Source: Anaerolineae bacterium
GTDB taxonomy: Bacteria; Chloroflexota; Anaerolineae; Aggregatilineales; Phototrophicaceae
Direction of reading: 5' to 3'
Assembly: GCA_026645945.1 (NCBI GenBank)
Contig: JAPKMO010000029.1
Location: 1-41,640 of the forward strand
DNA: 41,640 nt
Of the stretch, positions 1 through 8,507 are shown one piece after another. Every line of letters starts with the position of its first letter. Positions within the stretch are counted from its first letter, which is position 1. The notes beneath the pieces were generated by a model. It was given only the letters and a program-made list of their open reading frames with translations, was not told the DNA's origin and made no database searches. The position numbers were made by a program, and so were the translations under genes.

Positions 1-1
1 C

Positions 2-805
2 TTGAAAAATACTGTCTATTATGTCCTGGGCGTCGTTCCTACCCAGACGATCATCGCGCTGGTGCTGGCCGTGATCGTCAATCAGCGATGGTTGAAGTTG
101 CGCGGGTTTTTCCGCACGGCGTATTATTTCCCTTCCATCACATCGTCCATCGTCGTTTCAATGATTTTTCTGTTTTTGTTTTCTAATACTGGGCCGGTAA
201 ACGGGCTGCTGTCGTCATTGTTCCCGAATTACCAGCCGGTTAGCTGGCTTTCCAATAACGACGGCGTGATTCATAATCTGCTGGGATTGTTCGGCATCAC
301 CAAAGATTCATCATCGTTTTTGCGAGAGACGCAAATCTTTCGGATTTCGCTGTGGGAATGGATCAGCGGGCCGAGCGTGTCCATGCTGACGATCATGATT
401 CTGGCGATCTGGACGACGATAGGCACGATGATGGTGGTGTACCTGGCCGCTTTGCAGAACATCCCGTCCCAGGTATATGAGGCTGCCCAGGTGGACGGCG
501 CAAACGCTTGGCAGGTGTTCCGGCACATTACTATGCCGCTGCTGCGCCCGACGACTTTTTTCGTGGTAACACTCGGTTTAATCGGCACGTTCCAGGTTTT
601 TGACCAGATTTATGTTCTGCGTAACGACAGCACCCGAAGAACGACCATGAGCGTGGCTTATCTGGTTTATGACTTCGCTTTTGGTTCGCAGACCGATCCG
701 CGTATGGATCGCGCTACGGCTACTGCCATTACGCTTTTTGTCATCATTTTTGTCGCCACAATCATCCAGCGGCGGTTGACCGGCGGCGACAAAGCGAACG
801 TATAG
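2..805 (+). CDS. Sugar ABC transporter permease, MalF/UgpA type (5' truncated)
   Basis: Inner-membrane permease of a binding-protein-dependent carbohydrate importer. The visible 267 residues start inside the protein: the NTVYYVLGVVPTQ stretch normally follows an N-terminal membrane segment and loop, so the TTG at position 2 is not the real start. Several hydrophobic segments are visible, and the cytoplasmic EAA loop that docks on the ATPase is clear at visible residues 160-181 (EAAQVDGAN...MPLL). Between the second and third visible membrane segments (about residues 61-125) lies an unusually long polar loop. The stop is 24 bases before the MalG-like partner, so the two are co-transcribed. The substrate cannot be read from the permease. 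The linked pgmB points to a glucose-containing disaccharide. The family call is secure. Confidence 0.93.
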   Translation: MKNTVYYVLGVVPTQTIIALVLAVIVNQRWLKLRGFFRTAYYFPSITSSIVVSMIFLFLFSNTGPVNGLLSSLFPNYQPVSWLSNNDGVIHNLLGLFGITKDSSSFLRETQIFRISLWEWISGPSVSMLTIMILAIWTTIGTMMVVYLAALQNIPSQVYEAAQVDGANAWQVFRHITMPLLRPTTFFVVTLGLIGTFQVFDQIYVLRNDSTRRTTMSVAYLVYDFAFGSQTDPRMDRATATAITLFVIIFVATIIQRRLTGGDKANV

Positions 806-829
806 AGGCGCAGAGGAGGAAACAGACTT

Positions 830-1819
830 ATGGCTTCTGCAGCGACTGCGCCGCCCGTTACCACCCAGACTGCTTCGGCTTATACTTTGCGCCGCATCCT
901 GGGTATAGTCGGCGTCGCTATTCTCGTACTGGTCGCTGTTATCGAGATCGCGCCGTTTGTGTTGACGATTGCGAACTCGTTCAAGTGCGACCCTGCCGTC
1001 ACCAATCGTCCGGCGGCATTTATCCCGGTGCCGCCCTTTGGCGTGGAATGTGAAACGCGCAACGAGGCCGGGCAGGTCGTGGCCCGGCTGGGTGCCGATG
1101 AGCAGGTAAGCGGCGCGACATTTAACCCCTCGCTTAGCGGCTACCAGATAATTTTAACCAGCACCGGGCCGAATAATAATTTGCCGCGCTGGCTTCTGAA
1201 CACAGTTATCTATGCCGTAACCGTCATGATTCTCCGCCTGCTTTTTGACTCGATGGCGGGATATGCGCTGGCGCGATTAAATTTTCCCGGCAGCCGGGTC
1301 ATTTTTTTCGTCGTCCTGGGGACGTTAATGATACCCGGTGTGGTGCTGCTCATCCCGCGCTTTTTGCTGCTCAACCAGATGGGGCTGCTGAACACTTACC
1401 AGGGGTATATTGTCGTGCTGGCGGCGGACGCCTTCGGGATTTTGCTGATGAAGCAGTTTTTCGAGAGCATCCCGCGCGAAATCGAGGAAGCGGCGGCCGT
1501 GGATGGGGCTAACCGGTTTATGATGTTTTTCCGCATTGTCCTGCCGATGGCGACACCGGCGCTGACGGCGCTGGCGATCTTCAGCTTTCAGGGGCAGTGG
1601 AATAACTTTATGGATGCCCTCATCATCGTCGGCACAAAGCCGGAAATGTTCAATTTGCCGATGGGATTGACCGTTTTGCGGGGTTCCGGGCAAGATATTC
1701 AGTATGATCTTGTTCTGGCCGGGTCGGTCATCACCACGCTGCCGATGGCGATCATCTTTTTTGTCTTCCAGCGATATTTTGTGGAGGGCGTGACTTATTC
1801 GGGGCTGGCTGGTCAATAG
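830..1819 (+). CDS. Sugar ABC transporter permease, MalG type
   Basis: Second permease subunit of the carbohydrate importer, 329 aa. The ATG at 830 follows an AGGAGGA ribosome site at 814-820. An N-terminal cytoplasmic tail of about 20 residues precedes a first membrane helix (about 22-48), and further helices follow from about residue 125. The EAA loop is visible as EEAAAVDGANRF...LPMATPA. The loop between helices 1 and 2 (about residues 50-120) is longer than usual and carries two cysteines, C53 and C74, which on the outer face could form a disulfide. The gene forms a pair with the MalF-like gene upstream and abuts the DUF624 gene directly: stop at 1817-1819, next ATG at 1820. The substrate is unknown. 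Confidence 0.93.
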   Translation: MASAATAPPVTTQTASAYTLRRILGIVGVAILVLVAVIEIAPFVLTIANSFKCDPAVTNRPAAFIPVPPFGVECETRNEAGQVVARLGADEQVSGATFNPSLSGYQIILTSTGPNNNLPRWLLNTVIYAVTVMILRLLFDSMAGYALARLNFPGSRVIFFVVLGTLMIPGVVLLIPRFLLLNQMGLLNTYQGYIVVLAADAFGILLMKQFFESIPREIEEAAAVDGANRFMMFFRIVLPMATPALTALAIFSFQGQWNNFMDALIIVGTKPEMFNLPMGLTVLRGSGQDIQYDLVLAGSVITTLPMAIIFFVFQRYFVEGVTYSGLAGQ

Positions 1820-2473
1820 ATGTTTGCCGGTTTACAAGCCGTCTGGCGCGCTTTGCACCATTTAAACCATCGCGGATATGTTTACATCTGGGGGAATCTG
1901 CTGTGGGTTGTTTTGTCCCTGCCGCTGGTTACTGCGCCGGCGGCATGGGCGGGGATGGTTCGTATGAGCTACTTGGCATATACCCGTCCGACCGCCGACC
2001 TTCGGGATTTGTGGGATGGATTTCGGCAAAATCTTCGCCGAGGGCTGGTGATATTCGTATTAAACGTCGTTCTGGTTGGCGTCAATGTCTCGAATCTGAC
2101 GGCGTATGCTGGACAGACGGGGCTGCTGTACGACGTTGGGCGTTCGGTTTGGATTGGTGTGCTGGTGGTGTGGATTGCCATCCAGTTTTACCTGTGGCCG
2201 CTGCTGTACGAAATGAATCAGCCTTCTTTGAAGGGGGCGCTGCGAAACGCGGCGGTGATGGTCTACCTGAATCCGGTATTCACGCTGGCGGTTCTGGCGT
2301 GTGCGGCGCTGGTTGCCCTGCTTAGCACCGTGTTTTTTGCAAGCTGGCTGTTGATTAGCGGTGGGGTGCTGGCGGCGATTGCCAACAGCGCCGTTTTTGA
2401 CCGGCTGGCTGCGGCAGGGCTGCGGCAGCCGGTCCTGCCGCCGGAAGCCGAAAACGAATCGTTCGAGGGATAA
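1820..2473 (+). CDS. DUF624 (YesL-like) membrane protein
   Basis: Integral membrane protein of 217 aa with about five hydrophobic segments (near residues 22-47, 72-95, 108-128, 150-175, 178-195). The N-terminal pattern NLLWVVLSLPLVTAPAA matches the DUF624/YesL family, whose members are commonly encoded beside sugar ABC permeases and have no settled biochemical role. The start codon follows the MalG-type stop with no spacing, so translation is probably coupled. A role in assembly or regulation of the neighbouring transporter is a guess from context. The C-terminal 30 residues are polar and acidic (PPEAENESFEG) and probably cytoplasmic. Confidence 0.82.
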   Translation: MFAGLQAVWRALHHLNHRGYVYIWGNLLWVVLSLPLVTAPAAWAGMVRMSYLAYTRPTADLRDLWDGFRQNLRRGLVIFVLNVVLVGVNVSNLTAYAGQTGLLYDVGRSVWIGVLVVWIAIQFYLWPLLYEMNQPSLKGALRNAAVMVYLNPVFTLAVLACAALVALLSTVFFASWLLISGGVLAAIANSAVFDRLAAAGLRQPVLPPEAENESFEG

Positions 2474-2478
2474 AAGCC

Positions 2479-3129
2479 ATGCCGATACGCGCGTTTATCT
2501 TCGACCTGGATGGCGTTATCACCGATACTGCCGAGTTTCACTATCTGGCATGGAAGCGCCTGGCCGATGAGGAAGGCATCACCTTCACCCGCGAGGATAA
2601 TGAGCAGTTAAGGGGTGTTTCGCGGCGGGAAAGCCTGAACCGGATGCTGAAGGGCAGGCCGGTTGACGAAACAACGGCGCAGATGTGGATGATGCGCAAA
2701 AACGACTATTACCGGGAATATCTTCAACATATCACCCCTGCCAACCTGCTGCCAGGGGTGAGCCGCTTTTTGGCCGCCGCGCGTGCCGCCGGTTTGAAAC
2801 TGGCGATTGGCTCGGCCAGCAAAAACGCGCGCGAGGTGCTGGACAAACTGGCGATTCTCGACCGTTTCGACGCTGTTGGCGATGGATACAGCGTGACGAA
2901 TACTAAACCGGCGCCCGATTTGTTCCTTTGGACGGCAGGGCGTTTGGGCGTCCCGCCCGGCGAGACAGTTGTCTTTGAGGACGCCGAAGCCGGGGTTGAT
3001 GCGGCGCTGGCGGGGGGCTTCTGGACGGTTGGCATCGGGCAGGCCAACCTGACGCGCGCCCACATGGTCGTGCCTGACCTGGCGGCGCTCGCCGTGTCTG
3101 AAGTGCTGGAGCGGCTTAGCGAGCGATAA
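2479..3129 (+). CDS. pgmB: Beta-phosphoglucomutase (HAD superfamily)
   Basis: Cytoplasmic enzyme, 216 aa, interconverting beta-glucose-1-phosphate and glucose-6-phosphate. HAD motif I is DLDGVITDT with nucleophile D9 and acid/base D11. The substrate-specific QLRGVSRRESL segment of the cap is present, followed by motif II in GSASKNA, a lysine in TKPAPDLF, and the metal-binding pair in FEDAEAGV. These signatures separate it from phosphoglycolate phosphatases. The gene begins 5 bases after the DUF624 stop, with GAGGGA at 2465-2470 as ribosome site. In this family beta-G1P usually comes from a GH65 disaccharide phosphorylase. None is in the window, so it is expected upstream or elsewhere. The 3' end overlaps the convergent repressor gene by 14 bp. 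Confidence 0.92.
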   Translation: MPIRAFIFDLDGVITDTAEFHYLAWKRLADEEGITFTREDNEQLRGVSRRESLNRMLKGRPVDETTAQMWMMRKNDYYREYLQHITPANLLPGVSRFLAAARAAGLKLAIGSASKNAREVLDKLAILDRFDAVGDGYSVTNTKPAPDLFLWTAGRLGVPPGETVVFEDAEAGVDAALAGGFWTVGIGQANLTRAHMVVPDLAALAVSEVLERLSER

Positions 3130-4138
3130 ATCCGCACGACGCCCGTTTGATGAAGCGTGTGGGAATCAACAGGTTCGGGGTTTCGGGCCGTTCCTTTTTA
3201 AGAACGGCTTCCAGCATCTCAATCAGCGCCTGTCCGATTTCGACAATCGGCTGTTGGATGGTGGTCAGGGCCGGGCGGAGATATTGAGACATGGGGGCGT
3301 CGTCAAAGCCGATCACCGACAGCGATTCGCCCACAACCAGGCCGCGCATTTCGGCCTCGTTCATCACACCGATGGCGACCAGATCGCTCATGGCGACTAC
3401 AGCGGTCGGCTGTTCGCGGTTGGGCAGGCGGCACCAGGCGGCCAGAGCATCGCGCCCGGCCTGCTCGCTGTGTTCGCCGCGAATGACATAATCAGGGTTA
3501 ATGTTAATACCTGCTTCGCGCAGCGCCCTGAAATAACCGGCCAGCCGAAAATTGCCGGTGATGGATTGTTCCGGCCAGGCGGCAACCGCGATCTGCCGGT
3601 GGCCGAGGCCGATTAAATAGCTGACGGCCTCGTAAATCCCTTGTTCTCCGTCGGTATCCACCCAATAAAAGTCCCATTCAGGGTTGCTGCGGCCAAAGCA
3701 GACAAACGGGAAGTTTTCGTCCATTAAGAAACGAATACGGGGGTCGTTGGCGTTGGTTCCTGACAGGACAAAAGCATCTACCCGCTGTGTATTAATGAGT
3801 TCCTGATAGGCGGGTAAGGGGTTGTGTGGGGCATAAGTGAAGGTCAAAACATGATAACCGGCGGCCTCGGCGGCCTGCGCCAGGTAATAGGTGAAGCGGT
3901 CAAGCACCGAGTTCACCTGATTGTGAGGGACTTCGTGCCAGGCATAACCGATCAGCCGGGTTTGACTGGCTTTCAGGTTTCGGGCGGTTACATTAGGCGT
4001 ATAACCAATACGTTCGATGGTTTCGAGAACCTGACGGCGGGTTTCGGCGCTGACAAAGGCTTTTTTGTTGTTGAGGACATACGAAACGGTCGCAATCGAG
4101 ACTCCGGCCTCGCGCGCTACATCTTTGATTGTCGGCAT
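3116..4138 (-). CDS. LacI-family transcriptional regulator
   Basis: DNA-binding repressor, 340 aa. Residues 1-50 form the LacI helix-turn-helix (IKDVAREAGVSIATVSYVLN), followed by the hinge region (YTPNVTARNL), which should insert into the operator minor groove. Residues 60-340 are a periplasmic-binding-protein-like sensor domain, with VSVIGFDD-type strands near the end (LSVIGFDDAPMSQYL and LTTIQQP). It lies tail-to-tail with the sugar operon, sharing the last 14 bp with pgmB. A sugar-responsive repressor of that operon is the natural inference, although the operon promoter is outside the window. The start at 4138 is set by the canonical MPTIKDVAREAG opening. A TAAAAT-like -10 on the minus strand sits about 25 bases upstream and is weak evidence. 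Confidence 0.93.
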   Translation of the reverse strand: MPTIKDVAREAGVSIATVSYVLNNKKAFVSAETRRQVLETIERIGYTPNVTARNLKASQTRLIGYAWHEVPHNQVNSVLDRFTYYLAQAAEAAGYHVLTFTYAPHNPLPAYQELINTQRVDAFVLSGTNANDPRIRFLMDENFPFVCFGRSNPEWDFYWVDTDGEQGIYEAVSYLIGLGHRQIAVAAWPEQSITGNFRLAGYFRALREAGININPDYVIRGEHSEQAGRDALAAWCRLPNREQPTAVVAMSDLVAIGVMNEAEMRGLVVGESLSVIGFDDAPMSQYLRPALTTIQQPIVEIGQALIEMLEAVLKKERPETPNLLIPTRFIKRASCGFIAR

Positions 4139-4211
4139 ATTGGTTGGGTATCATTGCTATTTTACAGGGATATGGACAGGTGGAAGTTTGCCTTAAATGG
4201 CTATAAAATGC

Positions 4212-4243
4212 AACCGTGCCTGTGGATAAGGCAAGGCAGGGTT
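4212..4243. repeat. Imperfect inverted repeat upstream of tmk
   Basis: Arms AACCGTGCCT (4212-4221) and AGGCAGGGTT (4234-4243) pair at 9 of 10 positions across a 12-base spacer. It sits in the 113-base divergent gap between the LacI-type gene and the kinase gene, 8 bases before the kinase start. A TATAAA box at 4202-4207 is just upstream but has no convincing -35. It may be an operator or a leader hairpin, or chance in GC-rich DNA. Confidence 0.3.
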
Positions 4244-4251
4244 AGGATAGT

Positions 4252-4953
4252 ATGCCAAAACGCGGCTGCTTCGTCGTCCTTGAAGGAAATCAGGGTCTGG
4301 GTAAAACAACCCAGGCTCAACTTTTAACGCAGTATATGGCGCGGCATAACATCGCGCACCGGCTGTACTGTTTTCCGCGATACGACTCGTTTTTCGGCCA
4401 GCTGGCGGCGGCTTTTTTGCGCGGCGAGCATGGCAGCGTCGAAAGCACCAGTCCGTATCTGGTGGCGATGATTTTCGCCAATGACCGGCTGCTGGTGCGG
4501 GATGAGCTTCGGCAGGCGTTGGAAGATGGGATGCTGGTTCTGGCCGACCGTTGGGTATCCTCGAATCTGGCTGTACAGGCGTCCAAGTTTCAAAACGCTG
4601 CCGACCGCGAGGCGTTCAACCGCTGGGTGCAGGAAATGGAATATGACGTGTTCGGGCAACCCCGGCCCGATTTGACCATCTACCTGCGGGCCAGACCAGA
4701 GGCGACCTTTCACCAGCTCCGCCACCGCGAACAGCAGAAATATCTCAAAGGCAAAACAGATATTGAAGAGTCGAACAACCGCCTGATTTATGCCAGTTTC
4801 GAGCAGTACGAACGTCTGGCGGCAGACCTGCCGAACTGGGCCGTGCTGGACGTAGAACGGCAGGCTGCGGCGGGCGAGCCACCGATTCTATCTATCCAGG
4901 ATATTCATCTGGCGATCATCAATCTGCTGCAAACTCGTCAAATTCTGCCATAA
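4252..4953 (+). CDS. tmk: Thymidylate kinase-like protein
   Basis: Cytoplasmic P-loop nucleotide kinase, 233 aa, expected to phosphorylate dTMP to dTDP with ATP. The P-loop is GNQGLGKTTQ at residues 12-21 (usual family form GxDGSGKTTQ), the DR(Y/W) substrate motif is DRWVSSNLAVQASK, and a lid-like segment follows (RHREQQKYLKGKTDIEESN). It is about 20 residues longer than typical bacterial enzymes, and the lid is closer to divergent or archaeal-type members, so phosphorylation of another nucleotide remains possible. It is divergent from the LacI-type gene and 79 bases before the flippase gene. I see no functional tie to either neighbour. Short overlapping frames across its start are shadows. 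Confidence 0.85.
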   Translation: MPKRGCFVVLEGNQGLGKTTQAQLLTQYMARHNIAHRLYCFPRYDSFFGQLAAAFLRGEHGSVESTSPYLVAMIFANDRLLVRDELRQALEDGMLVLADRWVSSNLAVQASKFQNAADREAFNRWVQEMEYDVFGQPRPDLTIYLRARPEATFHQLRHREQQKYLKGKTDIEESNNRLIYASFEQYERLAADLPNWAVLDVERQAAAGEPPILSIQDIHLAIINLLQTRQILP

Positions 4954-5032
4954 GGCCGCGCCCTGCAAGGCTTTCGTTAGCCGGTAGGCCGACAATGATG
5001 GCGGGTATACACTGCCTCCTTAGAGGTTTTTT

Positions 5033-6529
5033 ATGAGCGAAGCGGAAGCTGTTCTCGAACAACCCCGGCGCAGCGCGGGTCGGACGATTGTGCGTAATAC
5101 ATTGTTCGGCATGGGCGCACAAATGGCACTGCGGGTACTGGGTTTTGTCTTTAATGTCCTGGTGATTCGCACGTTAGGGGATTCTGAATTTGGCCGGTAT
5201 TCGGTCGTACTGGCCTGGGCTGGGCTTTTTTCCGTGATCGGCGATATGGGCGTCACGCAGTACATGACGCGCGAGGTCGCTCGGAATGCCGAGCGCGCCA
5301 ACCAGCTTTTCTGGAATACGGCGGCGCTGCGGTTTATTCTCTCCATTGTCGCGATAGTTGTGACTATCACGGGGGCTGTCGCCAAACCCTATGAATCGGA
5401 AATTGTGCTGGCAATCGCGCTGTACACCTCCAGCTACTTTTTGCAGGCGCTGCTGGCTCCACTTCAAAGCATCATCGCCGGGAACGAGCGGCTCGATTAT
5501 CTGTCTGTTTTTACTGTTATCGGGCAGGTCATCTTCATGGTCGCGGGCGGGCTGTTTTTGTTCGCGGGCTTAAACTTCGTGTGGCTGGTGGTGGCGTCGC
5601 TGCTTAATCTGCCCGTGTTAATCGCTTTATCGTTCTGGGTGGTGCGGCGCTACCGTATGCAGCCGCCGCGCTTTCAGGTTGAGACGCGCACCTGGGGGCG
5701 GCTGTTGATGGCGGGGATGCCGTTCGCTATCATCCAACTGGCGCTGACATTTAATTTTCATGTGGATACGCTCATCCTCGAAACGTTCCAGTCGGCGGCG
5801 ATGGTCGGGTGGTATAACGCGGCCTATCATCTCACGCGCTCGTTTCTGATCCTGACCAGCGCACTGATCGTGGCGATGCCGGTTACACTGGCGCGCGAAC
5901 ACGCTCATGACCCGAAATCCGTGCTTCCCTGGTATTATCGCTCGACGAAATTTATGGTGTTTCTGGGGCTGCCGCTGGCCGTTGGCGGCACGCTGCTGGC
6001 CGATAAAATCATCCGGCTGCTGTACGGTATGGAATACGCTCCGGCTTCCATAGCGTTCGCTATTCTGATCTGGGATACGCCGCTGCTGATGTACACGGCG
6101 CTGTGCGGTAATCTGACGACGGCGATCAAAAAAGAAAGTCGCGCTATGTGGATTTACCTGAGCCTGGCGGCGCTTAATCTCGTCCTCAATCTCCTGTTTA
6201 TCCCAACTTACGGTTTGATTGCCGCTTCGTTGATGACCGTTGCGGCTGAACTGACCGGCGCCATACTCTTTTATGTGTTCTTCCGCCGGGAATTCGGCGC
6301 CGGTTTGGGTTTTACCCATATGGTGCGGCTGATTATCGCTGCCATCCTGATGGGTATCATGGTTTACCTGCTGCGTGGTCAACATCTGCTTGTCAATATC
6401 AGCATCAGCGCCGTTTTTTACATGGTGGTGGTCTGGTTGATCGGCGCTTTGTCCGCCGACGAACGCGCTATGTTAACCGGTATGGTCAAACGCCGGCTCG
6501 ACGGCGTGCTGCGCCGAATGCACGCCTGA
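5033..6529 (+). CDS. Polysaccharide/lipid flippase (Wzx-like, MOP superfamily)
   Basis: Polytopic membrane protein of 498 aa with about 12-14 hydrophobic segments. The N-terminal pattern of an amphipathic stretch, then NTLFGMGAQMALRVLGFVFNVLVIRTLGDSEFGRYS is typical of O-antigen/exopolysaccharide flippases, which move lipid-linked oligosaccharides across the inner membrane. Repeated pieces such as FSVIGDMGVTQYMTREVAR and the second-half LNLLFIPTYGLIAASLMTV also fit the family. An AGAGG ribosome site lies about 10 bases before the ATG. It is followed by a convergent asparagine-synthase-like gene 5 bases after its stop, and a glycosyltransferase lies beyond that. This is an envelope-glycan context. 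The substrate could be a glycan-lipid or conceivably the polyketide made by the downstream cluster, but nothing in the sequence decides this. Confidence 0.85.
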   Translation: MSEAEAVLEQPRRSAGRTIVRNTLFGMGAQMALRVLGFVFNVLVIRTLGDSEFGRYSVVLAWAGLFSVIGDMGVTQYMTREVARNAERANQLFWNTAALRFILSIVAIVVTITGAVAKPYESEIVLAIALYTSSYFLQALLAPLQSIIAGNERLDYLSVFTVIGQVIFMVAGGLFLFAGLNFVWLVVASLLNLPVLIALSFWVVRRYRMQPPRFQVETRTWGRLLMAGMPFAIIQLALTFNFHVDTLILETFQSAAMVGWYNAAYHLTRSFLILTSALIVAMPVTLAREHAHDPKSVLPWYYRSTKFMVFLGLPLAVGGTLLADKIIRLLYGMEYAPASIAFAILIWDTPLLMYTALCGNLTTAIKKESRAMWIYLSLAALNLVLNLLFIPTYGLIAASLMTVAAELTGAILFYVFFRREFGAGLGFTHMVRLIIAAILMGIMVYLLRGQHLLVNISISAVFYMVVVWLIGALSADERAMLTGMVKRRLDGVLRRMHA

Positions 6530-6534
6530 TGGCG

Positions 6535-8382
6535 TTAATCGAAATATTCACGCATCACCATCTCAAAGGTGATGAGCGGGGCGATTTTGCCAATTGTCCA
6601 GGGTTCGTGTCCGGCCAGGTGGCGCTCCATTAAGGTGCGAACGAACGTAACATTCCACAGGCCGCGATCCTGCGTGCGCCGGTCGTAGAGCAGGTTTTCC
6701 GCCCAGGTGCGCAGATCACCGCGCAGGTAGTTTTCGTAGTCGGCGTACAGCGTGGAGCGGTTGGGGAAAAGCCGCAGCCGCCGGCGCGCGCGCACCGAAA
6801 GAGCGTGCAGATTGTGCTGCCAGGCGTTGATGGTGGGCAGATACTCTTTTTTGTCGTAGGGGATAACGGCCAGTTTGGGCATTTCCCGCGTGATGATATG
6901 CCGGTACATAAGCTGGTCACGGCGGATTTGCGGCTTCAGAGAGTACATAAAATCAATCAGATTGTAGTCCCAGAAGGGCGAGCGTACCTCCAGATGTGAA
7001 CGCGCGGTTTTGACCATATTGCCGGTGGAGCGCCAGCAGTGATTGGTGATATAAAAATATTCGGCGGCGTAGTGACGGCGGAAGTTCCAGAACCGCGCGA
7101 ATTCCTGGCGCATCGAGTCAAAAGCAAGCCCGATGGCCTGTCTGCCAAAGGAATCGGTGTAGAGCAGGCGTTCTTCAGCATCGGCGAGTCCAGGCCAGGT
7201 GTAGCCGGAAAGGAATTGTTTGTAGGTTTCCAGCAGTACGGTATCCTGGTCTACGGGTTTATTGTAAATAGGGTTGATGTGATCGGCGTGTCCCATAACA
7301 GTGCCGCCGTCCCAGCCGGTCAGGTTATAATCCATAATTTCGCGCAGGGCGGGCAGCATGGTGATGCCGTGCATGTGCATCCAGCTGTGAAAGCCCTCGG
7401 TTAGCCTGAGGTGCAGGTTCACATTTTCCAGCACCCAGCGGCCATCCGGCAGATCGAACCAGTGATGGCGGCTGGCCGCCGCCCGCGCAATACGAGCCGC
7501 ATAATAAACATCCCGGCTGTTATGCTGGCCGAAGCTGGCTGTTACAGGCGGGGTAGGGCGGGGAGGCATCAGTCCGAGCAGCGCGCGCGAGTCCAGCCCG
7601 CCGCTTAAAAAGACGCCGGGGCGCAGATCGTCATCGGCCCGTTTTTCGACCGCCAAACGCAGCAGCCGCCCAACCTCGATAACGGCTTCTTCAAATGTCA
7701 CCTCCGGGCGGTCGGGGATTTGATCCCAATCCCAGTAACGATTGAGTGACCACTGCCGGGATGAAAGATCGAACTGGGCGATGCTGCCGTAGGGAAACAA
7801 AAAAATATCTTCGTGAAATGTTTTTTCGCCAAGCACCTGTTGAAAGCGAAAATATTCGGCTGCTGCCGTGTAGTTGAGCCGGCGAGGCACAAACGGCGCG
7901 CACAGCACACCTTTTACTTCCGGCGCGAAAGCCAGTTGACCTTCTCGATAGGTATAATAATGGGGATACAGGCCGAAACGGTCATTGGCAAGTATCAGCC
8001 GGGATGTGGCGGTGTCGTAGATGGCGATGAAAAACGCTCCGTCAAACGCCTTGACGAAATCCGCGCCATACTGTTCAAAAGCGCGCAGCGCCAGCAAAAT
8101 ATCCGTGTCGGTGGGCTGGCCGCCCAGGCTGCGCTGTAGGTCGGCTGCATTATACAGCTCGCCGCTCATGAATATAATCAGCCGTCCGTCGCTGCTGGCG
8201 AGCGGCTGCGGTTCGCGGTTAAAGATGCCGATGCCGCTGCGCCCCAGTCCAACCGGAAGGGTTTCTGCCGACCAGGTATCTGCTATGTACCAGGGGCGGT
8301 GGGACATTGCGGCAGATGCGGCGCTCAAAAAAGGTTGTACAATCGTGGTGTCTTTGCCGATGATTCCGAATAAACCTGACAT
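6535..8382 (-). CDS. Asparagine-synthase-like protein with degenerate glutaminase domain
   Basis: A 615-aa protein with the two-domain layout of class B asparagine synthetase: an N-terminal Ntn-type glutaminase domain (about 1-200) and a C-terminal ATP-pyrophosphatase domain. The PP-loop is SGGLDSR with S260, and further conserved synthetase segments include GGTVMGHADH and the EVRSPFWDYNLIDFMYS stretch. The start is placed at 8382 because MSGLFGIIGK is the family's N-terminus; an in-frame extension to 8640 would run into the divergent glycosyltransferase gene. The catalytic Cys after Met1 is Ser here, the RGPD motif reads HRPW, and NGE reads SGE. Glutamine hydrolysis is therefore improbable. 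The enzyme may use free ammonia or another amine to form an amide through an acyl-adenylate, as other members of this superfamily do. The substrate is unknown. Confidence 0.87.
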   Translation of the reverse strand: MSGLFGIIGKDTTIVQPFLSAASAAMSHRPWYIADTWSAETLPVGLGRSGIGIFNREPQPLASSDGRLIIFMSGELYNAADLQRSLGGQPTDTDILLALRAFEQYGADFVKAFDGAFFIAIYDTATSRLILANDRFGLYPHYYTYREGQLAFAPEVKGVLCAPFVPRRLNYTAAAEYFRFQQVLGEKTFHEDIFLFPYGSIAQFDLSSRQWSLNRYWDWDQIPDRPEVTFEEAVIEVGRLLRLAVEKRADDDLRPGVFLSGGLDSRALLGLMPPRPTPPVTASFGQHNSRDVYYAARIARAAASRHHWFDLPDGRWVLENVNLHLRLTEGFHSWMHMHGITMLPALREIMDYNLTGWDGGTVMGHADHINPIYNKPVDQDTVLLETYKQFLSGYTWPGLADAEERLLYTDSFGRQAIGLAFDSMRQEFARFWNFRRHYAAEYFYITNHCWRSTGNMVKTARSHLEVRSPFWDYNLIDFMYSLKPQIRRDQLMYRHIITREMPKLAVIPYDKKEYLPTINAWQHNLHALSVRARRRLRLFPNRSTLYADYENYLRGDLRTWAENLLYDRRTQDRGLWNVTFVRTLMERHLAGHEPWTIGKIAPLITFEMVMREYFD

Positions 8383-8438
8383 AATTCCTCGATGAAATTG
8401 ACCGGTTATCTCTGACCTTGTATGTTCCAGAAATGAGC

Positions 8439-8473
8439 TAAAATGCGCCTTGAATGGCGAAAAGCGCATTTTA
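8439..8473. repeat. Perfect 10-bp inverted repeat in divergent promoter region
   Basis: Arms TAAAATGCGC (8439-8448) and GCGCATTTTA (8464-8473) pair perfectly across 15 bases. The element lies in the 156-base gap between the divergent asparagine-synthase-like gene and the glycosyltransferase gene, 57 bases upstream of the former's start. It could be a dimeric regulator's operator acting on both genes, or a hairpin in the minus-strand leader. The symmetry is seen directly; the function is inferred. Confidence 0.45.
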
Positions 8474-8501
8474 TGATGAAGCAAAGGGAAAAAAGTACGA
8501 C

Positions 8502-8507
8502 TATAAT
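8502..8507 (+). promoter_or_regulatory. Candidate -10 box for the glycosyltransferase gene
   Basis: A perfect TATAAT lies 32 bases before the GTG start at 8539. The hexamer 17 bases upstream (8479-8484) does not resemble TTGACA, so activation or a different -35 would be needed. The surrounding stretch is AT-rich compared with the flanking genes. Confidence 0.4.

Noticed and set aside
2..4. TTG as true start of the MalF-type permease
   Set aside because: The encoded NTVYYVLGVVP segment is internal in this family; the first membrane helix and loop are missing, so the gene is cut by the window edge.
4188..4207. Promoter for tmk formed by TTGCCT and TATAAA
   Set aside because: The spacer is only 8 bases, far from the 16-18 needed, and no better -35 is present.
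4252..4953. Thymidylate kinase as part of the biosynthetic cluster
   Set aside because: It is a housekeeping-type nucleotide kinase, separated from the PKS operon by several unrelated units on both strands.
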